A stretch of DNA of 64,000 nt from JAGHEK01 sp044426235 (GCA_044426235.1 JAWXUS010000001.1:138970-202969); one strand, 5' to 3'; shown: positions 16,879 to 26,465, counted from the stretch's first letter. Notes: generated from the sequence alone by a model not told the origin. Numbers and translations: made by a program.

Positions 16879-19518
16879 CTATTTCTTTTGAGATTTTAAT
16901 ACATTAACTACGGCATCTAACACTTCATCAGCCTTAGTTGTATCAGGTGCTCCGGCTTGTGCCATATTTGGACGACCTCCACCTTTACCTCCTGCTATAG
17001 TTGAAATTTCTTTTACTATGTTTCCACAGTGAACTCCACATTCAACTGCATCTTTTGATGCACTTGCAACAATATTTAACTTATCTTCTAAAACATTTGC
17101 TAATACTACAACTCCAGAAGATAACTTATCTCTTAAATTATCGCAAACTTCTTTTAATGTATTCATATCCATTCCATCAAATTTAGCAGTTATTAAATTT
17201 ATTCCATTAACATCAACTTTAGTATCAACTAAACTCTCAACAGATTTTAAACTCATAGAAGTTTTTAAATCTTTAAGTTCTTTTTGTATAGATTTATTTT
17301 CATCAACTAAAGATAATACTCTTTGACTTAATGAATCCTCTTTAGTTTTTAAGTTTTTACAAACTTCATTTATTAACTCTTCTTTGCTATTTAAATATTC
17401 ATAAACAGCTTTTCCAGTTATAGCTTCAATTCTTCTAACCCCTGATGCAACTCCACTTTCAGAAATTATCTTAAACATTCCAACTTGAGAAGTATTATTT
17501 AAATGAGTTCCTCCACAAAGTTCAACCGAGAAATCTCCAATACTTACAACACGAACAGAATCTCCGTATTTTTCACCAAATAATGCCATAGCACCTTTTT
17601 TCTTAGCATCATTTATATTCATAACTTCTGAATCTAAACTTATTGCATCAAGTATAACATCATTTACTTTTTTCTCAATTAAAGATATTTCTTCTTTAGT
17701 TATAGCTTCAAAATGAGTAACATCAAATCTTAATCTATCTTTATTCACTAATGAACCTGCTTGATTTACGTGATCTCCTAAAACATCTTTTAATACTTTA
17801 TGAAGTATGTGAGTTGTTGTATGATTTCTTGCAGATGCCATTCTATCTTCTTTTGAAACTTCAAGAATTAATTTATCAGAAACCTTTATTTCCTTAGATA
17901 ATTCTACAAAATGCTTTATAGTATCATTTGGACCTTTTTTAGTTTCAATAACAGTTCCAACAACTTCATCATTATCATTTAATAATAAACCAGTATCTCC
18001 TGCTTGACCCCCACCTTCTGGATAAAACGGTGTTTTATCAAGTATTACTATACAATTTCCATTTGAAACTTCATCAACTAAATTATTTTCGTAAACTAAA
18101 GCCTTAACCTCTCCAGTTAAACCTAATTTTTCATATCCTTCAAATGTAGACTTTATACTTTTGTCAAGGTCTGATACTGCATCTTCAACCCAACCATCAA
18201 CGTCCATATTAGCTCTTGCATCTCTTGCAGTTTTTCTTTGGTGTTCCATTTCAGATTTAAATCCATCTTCGTCAATTTTTAAGTTTTCTTCTTCAAGAAT
18301 TTCTTTAGTTAAATCAACTGGGAAACCATAAGTATCATATAATTTAAATGCATTTTCTCCACTTAAAGTATCTTTATTATTATCTTTTAATTCCTTTATA
18401 TATGAAGATAATATTTCTGTTCCATTATCTATAGTTTCATTGAATTTTTCTTCTTCAATTTTTATAACTTTTTGTATATAATCTCTTTTTTCAACAAGTT
18501 CAGGATAAGCCTCTCCACTAACTTTTATAACTTCATCAACTAAAGTGAATAAGAATGAATCTTTCATTCCAAGTAGTTTAGCATTTCTAGCCGCACGTCT
18601 TAAAAGCCTTCTTAAAACGTAACCTCTACCTTCATTTGAAGGAAGTACTCCATCTGCAACTAAGAAACTAACACTTCTTATATGATCTGTTATTATTCTT
18701 ATTGATTTATCATTTTTAGCATCTGTTCCATAAATATAATTAGTTATTTTACAAACTGAATCTAGTATATGCTTAATAGTATCAACTTCAAATATAGTAT
18801 CAACATTTTGCATTATACAAGCCATTCTTTCAAGTCCCATACCCGTATCAATGTTCTTGTTTTTTAATTCTTCATAAGTTCCTTCTTCAGTTTTATTAAA
18901 CTCTGCAAAAACGTGATTCCAAAACTCTAAGTATCTATCACAGTCACACCCTGGTTGACAATTTGGATTATCACACCCATATTCTTCACCTCTATCAAAG
19001 TGAATTTCTGAACAAGGACCACAAGCTCCAACACCTATTTCCCAGAAGTTATCTTCTTTTCCAAGTCTAACTAATCGTTCTTTTGGAATATTTAATTTCT
19101 TTTCCCAAATTTCATAAGCTTCGTCATCTTCTTCATAAACACTAACCCATATTTTATCAACAGGCATATTTAAATGTTTAGTTACAAATTCATATCCCCA
19201 CTCTAAAGTTTGTTCCTTGAAATAATCGCCAAATGAGAAGTTTCCAAGCATCTCAAAAAGTGTAGCATGTCTTGCAGTTACTCCAACATTTTCGATATCT
19301 CCAGTTCTTATACACTTTTGACAAGTAGTCATTCTACTACTTGGCGGTGTTTCAACTCCTGTAAAATAGTTTTTAAGTGGTGCCATACCTGCATTTATTA
19401 AAAGTAAACTATTATCATTATGTGGTACTAAAGGAAAACTAGGTTGTACTAAATGACCTTTCTCCTCAAAAAACTTCAAGAACTTACCTCTTATTTCATT
19501 AAGCCCCATCTTTTGCAT
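16879..19518 (-). CDS. alaS: Alanyl-tRNA synthetase
   Basis: An 879-residue full-length enzyme. It has the class II catalytic core (RTGDIENVG, LGNFSFGDYFKE, GPCSEIHFD), a C-rich insert around CDNPNCQPGCDCDRY, the editing domain with HTTTHILH and CGGTHL (zinc and hydrolytic centre), and the C-terminal DHHA1 domain ending in GGKGGGRPNMAQAG. It charges tRNA-Ala. Start ATG with GGAGGCATAAT. The upstream gap of 104 bp is too short for a T-box leader, so the common T-box control of alaS is absent; transcription may also enter from mnmA. Confidence 0.97.
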   Translation of the reverse strand: MQKMGLNEIRGKFLKFFEEKGHLVQPSFPLVPHNDNSLLLINAGMAPLKNYFTGVETPPSSRMTTCQKCIRTGDIENVGVTARHATLFEMLGNFSFGDYFKEQTLEWGYEFVTKHLNMPVDKIWVSVYEEDDEAYEIWEKKLNIPKERLVRLGKEDNFWEIGVGACGPCSEIHFDRGEEYGCDNPNCQPGCDCDRYLEFWNHVFAEFNKTEEGTYEELKNKNIDTGMGLERMACIMQNVDTIFEVDTIKHILDSVCKITNYIYGTDAKNDKSIRIITDHIRSVSFLVADGVLPSNEGRGYVLRRLLRRAARNAKLLGMKDSFLFTLVDEVIKVSGEAYPELVEKRDYIQKVIKIEEEKFNETIDNGTEILSSYIKELKDNNKDTLSGENAFKLYDTYGFPVDLTKEILEEENLKIDEDGFKSEMEHQRKTARDARANMDVDGWVEDAVSDLDKSIKSTFEGYEKLGLTGEVKALVYENNLVDEVSNGNCIVILDKTPFYPEGGGQAGDTGLLLNDNDEVVGTVIETKKGPNDTIKHFVELSKEIKVSDKLILEVSKEDRMASARNHTTTHILHKVLKDVLGDHVNQAGSLVNKDRLRFDVTHFEAITKEEISLIEKKVNDVILDAISLDSEVMNINDAKKKGAMALFGEKYGDSVRVVSIGDFSVELCGGTHLNNTSQVGMFKIISESGVASGVRRIEAITGKAVYEYLNSKEELINEVCKNLKTKEDSLSQRVLSLVDENKSIQKELKDLKTSMSLKSVESLVDTKVDVNGINLITAKFDGMDMNTLKEVCDNLRDKLSSGVVVLANVLEDKLNIVASASKDAVECGVHCGNIVKEISTIAGGKGGGRPNMAQAGAPDTTKADEVLDAVVNVLKSQKK

Positions 19519-19622
19519 ATTATGCCTCCTAGATTGTATTTAAAAATTTATTAGTAAATTTATTCGATAATTTGTTTTAAATTACATTATATTACTATTT
19601 AATATTACTAAAGTTTAGCTAA

Positions 19623-20702
19623 TTAATCAATAGATTTATCGATTATTGCACCACCTAAAACTTTATCATTATCATACATAACAACTGATTGACCTTTAGT
19701 TATAGCTCTTTGTGGTTCATCAAAAACAACTTTTATAGTTTCACCATCAATTTTTGTAAGAGTAGCAGGTGATATTTTAGCAGAATACCTATGTTTTGCA
19801 GTTATTCTCATTTCACCTTTAATATCATCTATTGAAATTAAATTAAAGTCTTTTGCCAATAGTCCTCTTTTAAATATGTCTTCATTATCTCCAAGGATTA
19901 TAGTATTTTTTATTGGATCTATATCAACAACAAACATAGGTTTTCCAAATGTAATTCCAAGGCCTTTTCTCTGACCGATTGTATAATTTATTATACCTTT
20001 ATGCTTACCTAAAATATTTCCATTAGTATCTACAAAATATCCTTCTTCAATCCTCTTTTTAGAATGTTTTTTTACATATCCTGCATAATCATTATCTTTT
20101 ACGAAACAAATTTCTTGACTATCTGGCTTATTATGCACTTCAATTCCAATTTCTTTTGCAATCTCACGAACCTTGTCTTTTTCATACTCTCCAATCGGAA
20201 GTAATGTATGTTTTAATTGCTCTTGAGTTAAATTATATAGTGCATAAGTTTGATCTTTTTTTTCTGTAACAGACTTTCTAAGTTGATATCTTTCTCCATC
20301 AAAATCTATCTTAGCATAATGCCCAGTAGCCACATAATCACATCCTAATTGACGTGCTTTATTATAGAAATCTTCAAATTTTATATGCTTATTACAAGCT
20401 ATGCACGGATTAGGTGTTCTTCCGTTTAAATATTCATCTATAAATGGTTCTATAACTTTTTCTTTAAATACTTGACTAAAATTTAATACATAAAAAGGAA
20501 TATCTAGCCTTTCACAAACCTTTCTCGCATCATTTACTGCAGATTCCGAACAACAACCTCCATCAAGTTCTAATAAATTATCTTCTCCATCTTGCCAAAG
20601 TTTCATTGTAACGCCAATAACTTCATATCCTTGTTGTTTTAAAAGATATGCAGCAACCGAACTATCAACTCCACCACTCATTCCTATCATTACTTTTTTC
20701 AT
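19623..20702 (-). CDS. mnmA: tRNA-specific 2-thiouridylase MnmA
   Basis: A 359-residue ATP pyrophosphatase. PP-loop GMSGGVDSSVAA at 7-18; catalytic Cys100 (NPCIAC) and Cys199 (QEICFV). It makes 2-thiouridine at position 34 of tRNA-Lys, -Glu and -Gln with sulfur relayed from the cysteine desulfurase encoded three genes upstream. Iron-sulfur and thiolation genes follow each other here (rrf2-iscS-iscU-mnmA), which fits that sulfur flow. A hairpin separates it from iscU. Confidence 0.96.
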   Translation of the reverse strand: MKKVMIGMSGGVDSSVAAYLLKQQGYEVIGVTMKLWQDGEDNLLELDGGCCSESAVNDARKVCERLDIPFYVLNFSQVFKEKVIEPFIDEYLNGRTPNPCIACNKHIKFEDFYNKARQLGCDYVATGHYAKIDFDGERYQLRKSVTEKKDQTYALYNLTQEQLKHTLLPIGEYEKDKVREIAKEIGIEVHNKPDSQEICFVKDNDYAGYVKKHSKKRIEEGYFVDTNGNILGKHKGIINYTIGQRKGLGITFGKPMFVVDIDPIKNTIILGDNEDIFKRGLLAKDFNLISIDDIKGEMRITAKHRYSAKISPATLTKIDGETIKVVFDEPQRAITKGQSVVMYDNDKVLGGAIIDKSID

Positions 20703-20750
20703 TAGTTCGCTCCTTTTAGTTTGTTTACTCTATTTTAATATTTTTTACTT

Positions 20751-20787
20751 TAAAATACAATATCCCTTTTAAATTTTAAAAGGGATA
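20751..20787 (-). terminator. Terminator-like hairpin after iscU
   Basis: Stem TATCCCTTTTAA / TTAAAAGGGATA followed by TTGTATTTT on the minus strand. The T-run is interrupted, so some read-through to mnmA is likely. Confidence 0.65.
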
Positions 20788-20799
20788 GGATAAATCTAT

Positions 20800-21261
20800 T
20801 TACATTTCATCTAAAACATGTGATATATCGTGGTGATGATCGTGATCATCATCTGCAACAAATCCTTCAAGTTCTGGGATTACAACGTTATGATTTTTAC
20901 AGTAATCAACTAAAGCTGATTTTATTGCTTGTTCTGCAAGTACTGAACAGTGAATTTTTACTGGTGGTAAACCATCTAATGCTTCAACAACTGCTTTATT
21001 TGTAACATCTAATGCTTCAAATATAGTTTTTCCTTTTACCATTTCAGTTGATATTGATGAACTTGCTATTGCAGATCCACAACCAAAAGTCATAAATTTA
21101 ACGTCATTTATTATTTTTGTTTCTTCATCTATATCAAGATATATTCTCATTATATCTCCACATTTTGCATTCCCAACTTCTCCAACTCCACTTGGATTTT
21201 CTATCTCTCCAACATTTCTTGGATTCATAAAGTGATCCATTACTTTTTCGCTATATTGCAT
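20800..21261 (-). CDS. iscU: Fe-S cluster scaffold protein IscU/NifU
   Basis: A 153-residue IscU-type scaffold with the three cluster-binding Cys (Cys34 in NAKCGD with Asp36, Cys61 in FGCGSA, Cys105 in KIHCSV). The tail is unusual: DDDHDHHHDISH, a His/Asp-rich extension that might bind iron or zinc. It receives sulfur from the IscS encoded 24 bases upstream and passes clusters to target proteins. Ribosome site AGGAGGAAATTAAC. Confidence 0.95.
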   Translation of the reverse strand: MQYSEKVMDHFMNPRNVGEIENPSGVGEVGNAKCGDIMRIYLDIDEETKIINDVKFMTFGCGSAIASSSISTEMVKGKTIFEALDVTNKAVVEALDGLPPVKIHCSVLAEQAIKSALVDYCKNHNVVIPELEGFVADDDHDHHHDISHVLDEM

Positions 21262-21285
21262 GTTAATTTCCTCCTAGTTTTTCAA

Positions 21286-22476
21286 TTAATTATTAGTTTT
21301 TTCTTCTTTTAGTTTATTTAAATAAAGTGGTGACATACTTCTTAGCTTTTGAATTACATCTGGTAATTTTTCTATTATATAATCTATATCTTCATATGTT
21401 GTAAAATCTCCAACTGATAATCTTAAAGATCCATGTGCTATTTCATGTGGAAGTCCTATTGCCATTAAAACGTGAGATGGATCAAGAGAACCTGATGTAC
21501 AAGCAGAACCACTACTTGCAGCTATTCCTAACATATCAAGCATTAATAATATTCCTTCACCTTCTATAAATTCAAATGATAAATTTATATTTCCTGGAAG
21601 TCTATGTTCCATAGTTCCATTTATTATAGTGTATGGTATTTTTTCAGTAAGCTCTTTAGCAAGTCTATCTCTTTTTTCTGTTAACTGAGATATATGACTA
21701 TCCATATTTTCAACTGCTAATTCACAAGCCTTAGCATATCCAACTATTGCAGGTATATTTTCAGTTCCAGCTCTTCTTCTTCTTTCTTGCGCTCCACCAT
21801 GAATCATTGGGTGAAGTCTAACTCCAGTTCTTATATATAATGCACCTATTCCTTTTGGTCCATATATTTTGTGTGATGACATACTCATTAAATCAATATT
21901 TAATTCTTTAACATCTATCTTAACACTTCCAGCTGCTTGCACCGCATCTGTATGGAATATTATTTTGTGATCTTTTGCAATTTGTCCTATTTCTTTTATA
22001 GGTTGAATAGTTCCTATTTCATTATTTGCAAACATTATACTTATAAGAATTGTAGTTTCTTTTATTGCAGATAACACATCACTTGGATTTACTCTTCCGT
22101 ACTTATCAACATCAAGATACGTTACTTCAAATCCGTGATTTTTCTCTAAATATTCACATATGTGCAGTATTCCGTGATGCTCAACTTTTGAAGTTATTAT
22201 ATGGTTTCCTTTTTCTTTAAGTGCGAAAGCAACTCCTTGAATTGCCCAGTTATCACTTTCAGTTCCACCAGCTGTGAAATAAATTTCATTGGCCTTAGCA
22301 CCAACCATGTTTGCAACTGTCTCTCTTGATTTTGTTAAAACTGCTTTCACTTCACGACCAAAACTATGTGCACTAGATGCATTTCCAAAGTTTTGTGTGA
22401 AATATGGCATCATTTCGTCTACTACTTCTTGTTTTACTGGCGTTGTCGCCGAATAATCCATATAAATTCTTTTCAT
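21286..22476 (-). CDS. iscS: Cysteine desulfurase IscS/NifS
   Basis: A 396-residue PLP enzyme. Lys203 (SSHKIYGPKG) binds PLP, His101 region (EHHGI) stacks on it, and Cys326 (SGSACTSGS) carries the persulfide. The long loop around Cys326 marks the group I (IscS/NifS) type. It supplies sulfur to IscU and MnmA, both encoded downstream. It starts 1 base after the rrf2 gene, in one operon. Confidence 0.96.
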   Translation of the reverse strand: MKRIYMDYSATTPVKQEVVDEMMPYFTQNFGNASSAHSFGREVKAVLTKSRETVANMVGAKANEIYFTAGGTESDNWAIQGVAFALKEKGNHIITSKVEHHGILHICEYLEKNHGFEVTYLDVDKYGRVNPSDVLSAIKETTILISIMFANNEIGTIQPIKEIGQIAKDHKIIFHTDAVQAAGSVKIDVKELNIDLMSMSSHKIYGPKGIGALYIRTGVRLHPMIHGGAQERRRRAGTENIPAIVGYAKACELAVENMDSHISQLTEKRDRLAKELTEKIPYTIINGTMEHRLPGNINLSFEFIEGEGILLMLDMLGIAASSGSACTSGSLDPSHVLMAIGLPHEIAHGSLRLSVGDFTTYEDIDYIIEKLPDVIQKLRSMSPLYLNKLKEEKTNN

Positions 22477-22477
22477 T

Positions 22478-22930
22478 TTAATTATCTCCTATTTCTAATA
22501 TATTAGTCAAATCTATATTATTTTTATTATAATCATTTATCATATCTTGAAGATTTATATCATTTATAACATCTTCAATACCTTTTTTAACTTTCTCCCA
22601 AACAGCTTTAGTTACACAAGTATTTGAGTTTTTACAAGCATCTTCATCTATTATACAAGCAGATAATGAAACCGGTCCTTCAAGTGCTATTAATATATCA
22701 CCAACTGTAATATCTATTGGATCTTTAGCAAGCAAATAGCCACCTTGTGCTCCTCTAATACTTTTTATAAAACCCTTTTTTCTTAGAGTTCTAAATAATT
22801 GTTCTAAGTATTGTTCAGATATATTTTGATTTTTTGCTATTTGTTTTATAGACACAGGTCCGTTCATACTACTTATTGAAAGCTCAAACATAGCTTTTAA
22901 GCCGTATCTCCCTTTTGTTGATAACTTCAT
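22478..22930 (-). CDS. iscR: Rrf2-family regulator, IscR-like
   Basis: A 150-residue winged-helix regulator with MKLSTKGRYGLKAM at the N-terminus and a recognition region around NISEQYLEQLFRTLRKKG. Three Cys in the pattern C-x6-C-x5-C (CIIDEDACKNSNTC) match the cluster ligands of IscR, so it probably senses Fe-S status and represses its own isc operon. Position as first gene of rrf2-iscS-iscU supports this. The long inverted repeat at its promoter is the likely operator. Confidence 0.9.
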   Translation of the reverse strand: MKLSTKGRYGLKAMFELSISSMNGPVSIKQIAKNQNISEQYLEQLFRTLRKKGFIKSIRGAQGGYLLAKDPIDITVGDILIALEGPVSLSACIIDEDACKNSNTCVTKAVWEKVKKGIEDVINDINLQDMINDYNKNNIDLTNILEIGDN

Positions 22931-22969
22931 TTTATCACCTTTATAATAAAAAACATTTATTTGTTTTAG

Positions 22970-23024
22970 ATTTTATTATACCATAGTAAATTTGTCAAGA
23001 TTTAATTCATACTAAATTACTATG
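22970..23024 (-). promoter_or_regulatory. Promoter and probable operator of the isc operon
   Basis: Minus strand: TTGACA (22998-22993), 17-bp spacer, TAAAAT (22975-22970); a perfect TATAAT lies closer, 12 bp from the -35 box. The arms CATAGTAAATTTGT (22982-22995) and ACTAAATTACTATG (23011-23024) form an imperfect inverted repeat, one arm inside the spacer and one upstream of the -35 box. Confidence 0.6.
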
Positions 23025-23099
23025 TTTTATTTATACCTGGTATTTAGCATCTTAAACATAAAATTTTATTTTTTTGTAAATTTATATTATTATATTAAA

Positions 23100-23134
23100 A
23101 TATAGTAAAAAGTGTTAGTATTTCTAACACTTTT
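23100..23134 (-). terminator. Terminator after pcp
   Basis: AAAAGTGTTAG / CTAACACTTTT hairpin with a 5-base loop, T-rich on the minus strand. Confidence 0.88.
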
Positions 23135-23140
23135 CAAATA

Positions 23141-23782
23141 TTAGTGAGTTTGTCCACCAATAATTTTTATATCTTTATCATGAATTGTGCAAGCCTCAAG
23201 TGCAAATTCAATCCCTTTTACTATTTCATCAAGCGACATATAAGGCATATCATTTTTATTTATTACTTGACTTGTAGTATATGGTATATGCATAAATCCA
23301 CCCTTGATATTTGGATATTTTTTATCTATTAAATACATTATTCCATACATTACGTGATTACAAACAAAAGTTCCTGCAGTGTTTGATAAGCTAGCAGGTA
23401 TATAATTCTTTTTCATATTTTCAACCATTGCTTTAACTGGTAGATTTGTGAAATAAGCATTTTCTCCATCAGGTCTTATCTTTTCATCTATTATTTGATT
23501 TCCTTCATTATCAGGTATTCTAAAATCATTAATATTTATTGCAACTCTTTCTGGTGTCATATCAAATCTACCACCTGCTTGTCCTATTGACAAAACAATG
23601 TCTGGTGAATGGATTTCTATCGCTTTTTCAATTTCTTCAAGTGACTTTTCAACAACAGTCGGTATAGTTATTTTTATAACTTCGGCTCCGTTAATTTCAG
23701 TTTTAACTTTTTTAACTGCCTCTTGTGCAGGGTTTATAATTTCTCCACCAAATGGATCAAATCCTGTTAATAGTATTTTCAT
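23141..23782 (-). CDS. pcp: Pyroglutamyl-peptidase I
   Basis: A 213-residue cysteine peptidase of family C15. The catalytic triad is visible: Glu78 (MTPERVAIN), Cys141 (GTFVCNHVMY) and His165 (GGFMHIPY). It removes N-terminal 5-oxoproline from peptides. It closes an operon with the DUF969 and DUF979 genes, now viewed as a 5-oxoproline transporter, so uptake and release of pyroglutamate are genetically linked. Size is standard. Confidence 0.95.
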   Translation of the reverse strand: MKILLTGFDPFGGEIINPAQEAVKKVKTEINGAEVIKITIPTVVEKSLEEIEKAIEIHSPDIVLSIGQAGGRFDMTPERVAININDFRIPDNEGNQIIDEKIRPDGENAYFTNLPVKAMVENMKKNYIPASLSNTAGTFVCNHVMYGIMYLIDKKYPNIKGGFMHIPYTTSQVINKNDMPYMSLDEIVKGIEFALEACTIHDKDIKIIGGQTH

Positions 23783-23794
23783 AATTATTCTCCT

Positions 23795-24733
23795 TTATAC
23801 ATTAAATCCTAAGAAATACATAAGTAATATATGTATTATTAATAAAACTATTGCAACTGGTGCTTGATATTTTATAACATCATATTGATTTTTCATTTCA
23901 AGAAGTGCAGAAGGCACTATATTAAAGTTTGCAGCCATTGGTGTTAAAAGTGTTCCGCAGTATCCTGCAGTAAGTGCTAATGCTCCAACTATTGCAGGAT
24001 TTGCTCCTTGACTTAAAACGAATGGTACTCCAATTCCTGCAGTAATTACTGCAAATGCCGCAAATGCATTACCCATTATTATAGTAAATAAAGCCATTCC
24101 AACACAATATGCAACTACTCCAAAAAATTTACTATCAACTGGAACTACTCCCGATATTATATTTGATATAACATCTCCAACTCCTGCTTGAGTAAATAAT
24201 GCACCAAGTGCAACTAATACTTGAGGTAATATACTTGAAGGCCCCATTTGTTGAAGAAGTCTTGCACTATCATCGACAGAAACCTTTGGATTTGCCTTTG
24301 TAATTTTAAATGAAGAAATTAATGCAACTATTGCACCTGCTCCTATTGCAAATTGAGATGAAACTGAAATATCTTTAAATCCCATAGCAATAGTTACAGA
24401 AACTCCCGCTAATACTAAAGATGGTATAAATATTTTATTCCCAATTTTTTCAGATTGCTCTTGTCCAAATTCTTCTGTTGGTAAATCATATTTTGCAAAA
24501 ACGACACTTTTTTTTACAGTTAAAAAACTAAGCAGAACAAGTATCAATCCAACAATATTTGACGGTATTAATTTCCCAAATATAAATGGAAATGATAAAA
24601 GTGTCCAAAATATTAAAGTACTAAATCTTTTGTTTCCTTCAATAGTATTAAAAGATTTAATTCCAATAACTATCATTAAAAATCCCATAAGTGCATAGAA
24701 AAAATCTAATGATAAACTCATAAACTGTTCCAT
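23795..24733 (-). CDS. DUF979 membrane protein, 5-oxoproline transporter subunit
   Basis: A 312-residue integral membrane protein with about nine to ten helices and the family block GGCGTLLTPMAANFNIVP-like segment (here YCGTLLTPMAANFN). Together with the DUF969 protein, encoded 1 base upstream, it is thought to form a transporter for 5-oxoproline. It precedes pcp by 12 bases. Confidence 0.9.
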   Translation of the reverse strand: MEQFMSLSLDFFYALMGFLMIVIGIKSFNTIEGNKRFSTLIFWTLLSFPFIFGKLIPSNIVGLILVLLSFLTVKKSVVFAKYDLPTEEFGQEQSEKIGNKIFIPSLVLAGVSVTIAMGFKDISVSSQFAIGAGAIVALISSFKITKANPKVSVDDSARLLQQMGPSSILPQVLVALGALFTQAGVGDVISNIISGVVPVDSKFFGVVAYCVGMALFTIIMGNAFAAFAVITAGIGVPFVLSQGANPAIVGALALTAGYCGTLLTPMAANFNIVPSALLEMKNQYDVIKYQAPVAIVLLIIHILLMYFLGFNV

Positions 24734-24734
24734 A

Positions 24735-25409
24735 TTATATTTTCTCCTCTTCTAGTCTTTTCATTTTGTTTTGAAGTTTAAAATCAAACATTCTACTTTG
24801 AATAAATACTACTGTAAGTGCAATAAATGCCATTATAATGCTTGATTTTGCAATATCAATAGCCGAAACTGTATAACCTAATTCATTAAGAGTTGATGCT
24901 ATAAGTAGTACTCCACTACTTCCTGCAAATAAATTTTGACCAAAGAAATTCCCGTAATTTTCAGATGCAGCAGATAAAGCTTTTATAGATTCAATGTCTT
25001 CCCCATCTAAATTTTTTCCACCTGCAGCTTGTGCCATAGGATTTATTATTGGTCTTACAAATTGTGGGTGTCCACTCATTCTAATTGATAATAGACCTGC
25101 AATTTGTCTTATGAACATATACATAGTAAAAATTAATCCTGTTGTTAATTTTTCTATTTTTTGAATTAAAAAAACTGCCCTTTGTCTAAGCCCATACCTC
25201 TCTAATATTCCAATTACCGGTAGAGTTATCATAAATAACGAAACCGCTCTATTTGATATAAATGAATCTCCTATTATAGTAAGTATTTCATTAGTACTAA
25301 GACCTGATACTAAACCTGTACAAATTCCAGCTAATAAGATTGTAAACAGAGTTTCTACTTTAAATAAGAATCCAAAAACTACTATTAATATACCTATTAA
25401 TTTAATCAT
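24735..25409 (-). CDS. DUF969 membrane protein, 5-oxoproline transporter subunit
   Basis: A 224-residue membrane protein with about five helices and the DUF969 blocks LPVIGILERYGLRQRA and RMSGHPQFVRPIINPMA. It is the first gene of DUF969-DUF979-pcp. The start follows AGGGGGGAGAAT. The pairing with DUF979 and pyroglutamyl peptidase is the basis for the transporter call; neither subunit shows a catalytic motif. Confidence 0.9.
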   Translation of the reverse strand: MIKLIGILIVVFGFLFKVETLFTILLAGICTGLVSGLSTNEILTIIGDSFISNRAVSLFMITLPVIGILERYGLRQRAVFLIQKIEKLTTGLIFTMYMFIRQIAGLLSIRMSGHPQFVRPIINPMAQAAGGKNLDGEDIESIKALSAASENYGNFFGQNLFAGSSGVLLIASTLNELGYTVSAIDIAKSSIIMAFIALTVVFIQSRMFDFKLQNKMKRLEEEKI

Positions 25410-25468
25410 ATTCTCCCCCCTATTTTTCCATATATTTTATATTTTTAATTATATATTATTTCATATAT

Positions 25469-25480
25469 TCTGTATACAGA
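25469..25480 (-). promoter_or_regulatory. 12-bp palindrome at the 5-oxoproline operon promoter
   Basis: TCTGTATACAGA is a perfect palindrome of the kind bound by GntR-family repressors. It overlaps a possible -35 box (TATACA) lying 17 bp before TATAAT on the minus strand. No GntR gene lies in the window. Confidence 0.45.
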
Positions 25481-25498
25481 GTACTTTATTAATTGATA

Positions 25499-25529
25499 AT
25501 AAAAAAAGAATGATTAAAATAACCATTCT
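25499..25529 (-). terminator. Terminator after the ROK kinase
   Basis: AGAATGGTTA / AATCATTCT stem with a T-run on the minus strand and one G-T pair. Confidence 0.85.
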
Positions 25530-25535
25530 CAAAAT

Positions 25536-26465
25536 CTATAATTCAGATGCACCAATTATACCTGCATCATTTTTAAACTCTGCAATAACAATTTTTGCTA
25601 TTTTACTTTCTTTAAACGGTATATACCTTCTTATTCTATCATAAATATTAGAAAGAATTATATCACTAGCTCCAGATACTCCTCCACCTATACAAATAAC
25701 TTCAGGATCTAGGAAGTTTATTATATTTGAAAGTCCAATTGCTAAGTAATCATCAAATCTATTTAAAACTTTTTTTGCTAATTCATCATTCTTTCTATAT
25801 GCATCAAAAACCATCTTTGCAGTCGTATTCTCTAAATTATTTCCACACATTTCAAATAATATGCTATCATTATTTTCTTCTAATAATTTTTTAGCATAAT
25901 TCATTATTGCAGTTGCAGAACAGAAAGTTTCAAAACAACCATTTTTCCCACAATTACAATCATAATAATTTTGACCAATTATAGTATGTCCAATTTCTGC
26001 ACCTATTCCGTGAGTTCCAGCTATTAACTCATTATTTATTATTACTCCTCCGCCAATTCCAGTTCCAAGAGTTATCATTACTCCATTTTTATAATTTTTC
26101 ATACTACCAAATCTTTGTTCTGCAAGTGCAGCAACGTTTGCATCATTTCCAATTTTAATTTTTATATTACTAAATTTATCTTGTAGTTTTTCTGCTATAT
26201 TTTCATTTATTAAATTTAAATTAACACAAGTCACATTAGTATAATCAGTCACTACTCCAGGGAACCCTACTCCTATATTAGTTACTTTTTCTATCTCTAT
26301 CTTTGAATTTTTAAGTAAGTTTTTTATTAATTTTTCAATATCATAGGCTAAAATATTAGCATCTCCAACATTAGTTACAACACTTAACTTATCTATTATT
26401 TCTCCATCCTTTAATATACCGGCCTTTATACTCATTCCACCAACATCTACACCTATTTTATACAT
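25536..26465 (-). CDS. ROK-family sugar kinase, glucokinase-like
   Basis: A 309-residue ROK protein: phosphate motif GVDVGGMSIKAG at the N-terminus, GIGNDANVAAL-like block with the catalytic Asp109, ITLGTGIGGG, and the zinc site His160, Cys170, Cys172, Cys177 (CNCGKNGCFE). There is no DNA-binding domain, so it is a kinase, not a repressor. It most likely phosphorylates glucose; N-acetylmannosamine or another hexose is possible. It stands alone between its terminator and that of nrdDG. Confidence 0.88.
   Translation of the reverse strand: MYKIGVDVGGMSIKAGILKDGEIIDKLSVVTNVGDANILAYDIEKLIKNLLKNSKIEIEKVTNIGVGFPGVVTDYTNVTCVNLNLINENIAEKLQDKFSNIKIKIGNDANVAALAEQRFGSMKNYKNGVMITLGTGIGGGVIINNELIAGTHGIGAEIGHTIIGQNYYDCNCGKNGCFETFCSATAIMNYAKKLLEENNDSILFEMCGNNLENTTAKMVFDAYRKNDELAKKVLNRFDDYLAIGLSNIINFLDPEVICIGGGVSGASDIILSNIYDRIRRYIPFKESKIAKIVIAEFKNDAGIIGASEL

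Noticed and set aside
19519..19622. Possible T-box leader for alaS
   Set aside because: The gap to mnmA is only 104 bp and contains neither a T-box sequence nor the needed stem structure.
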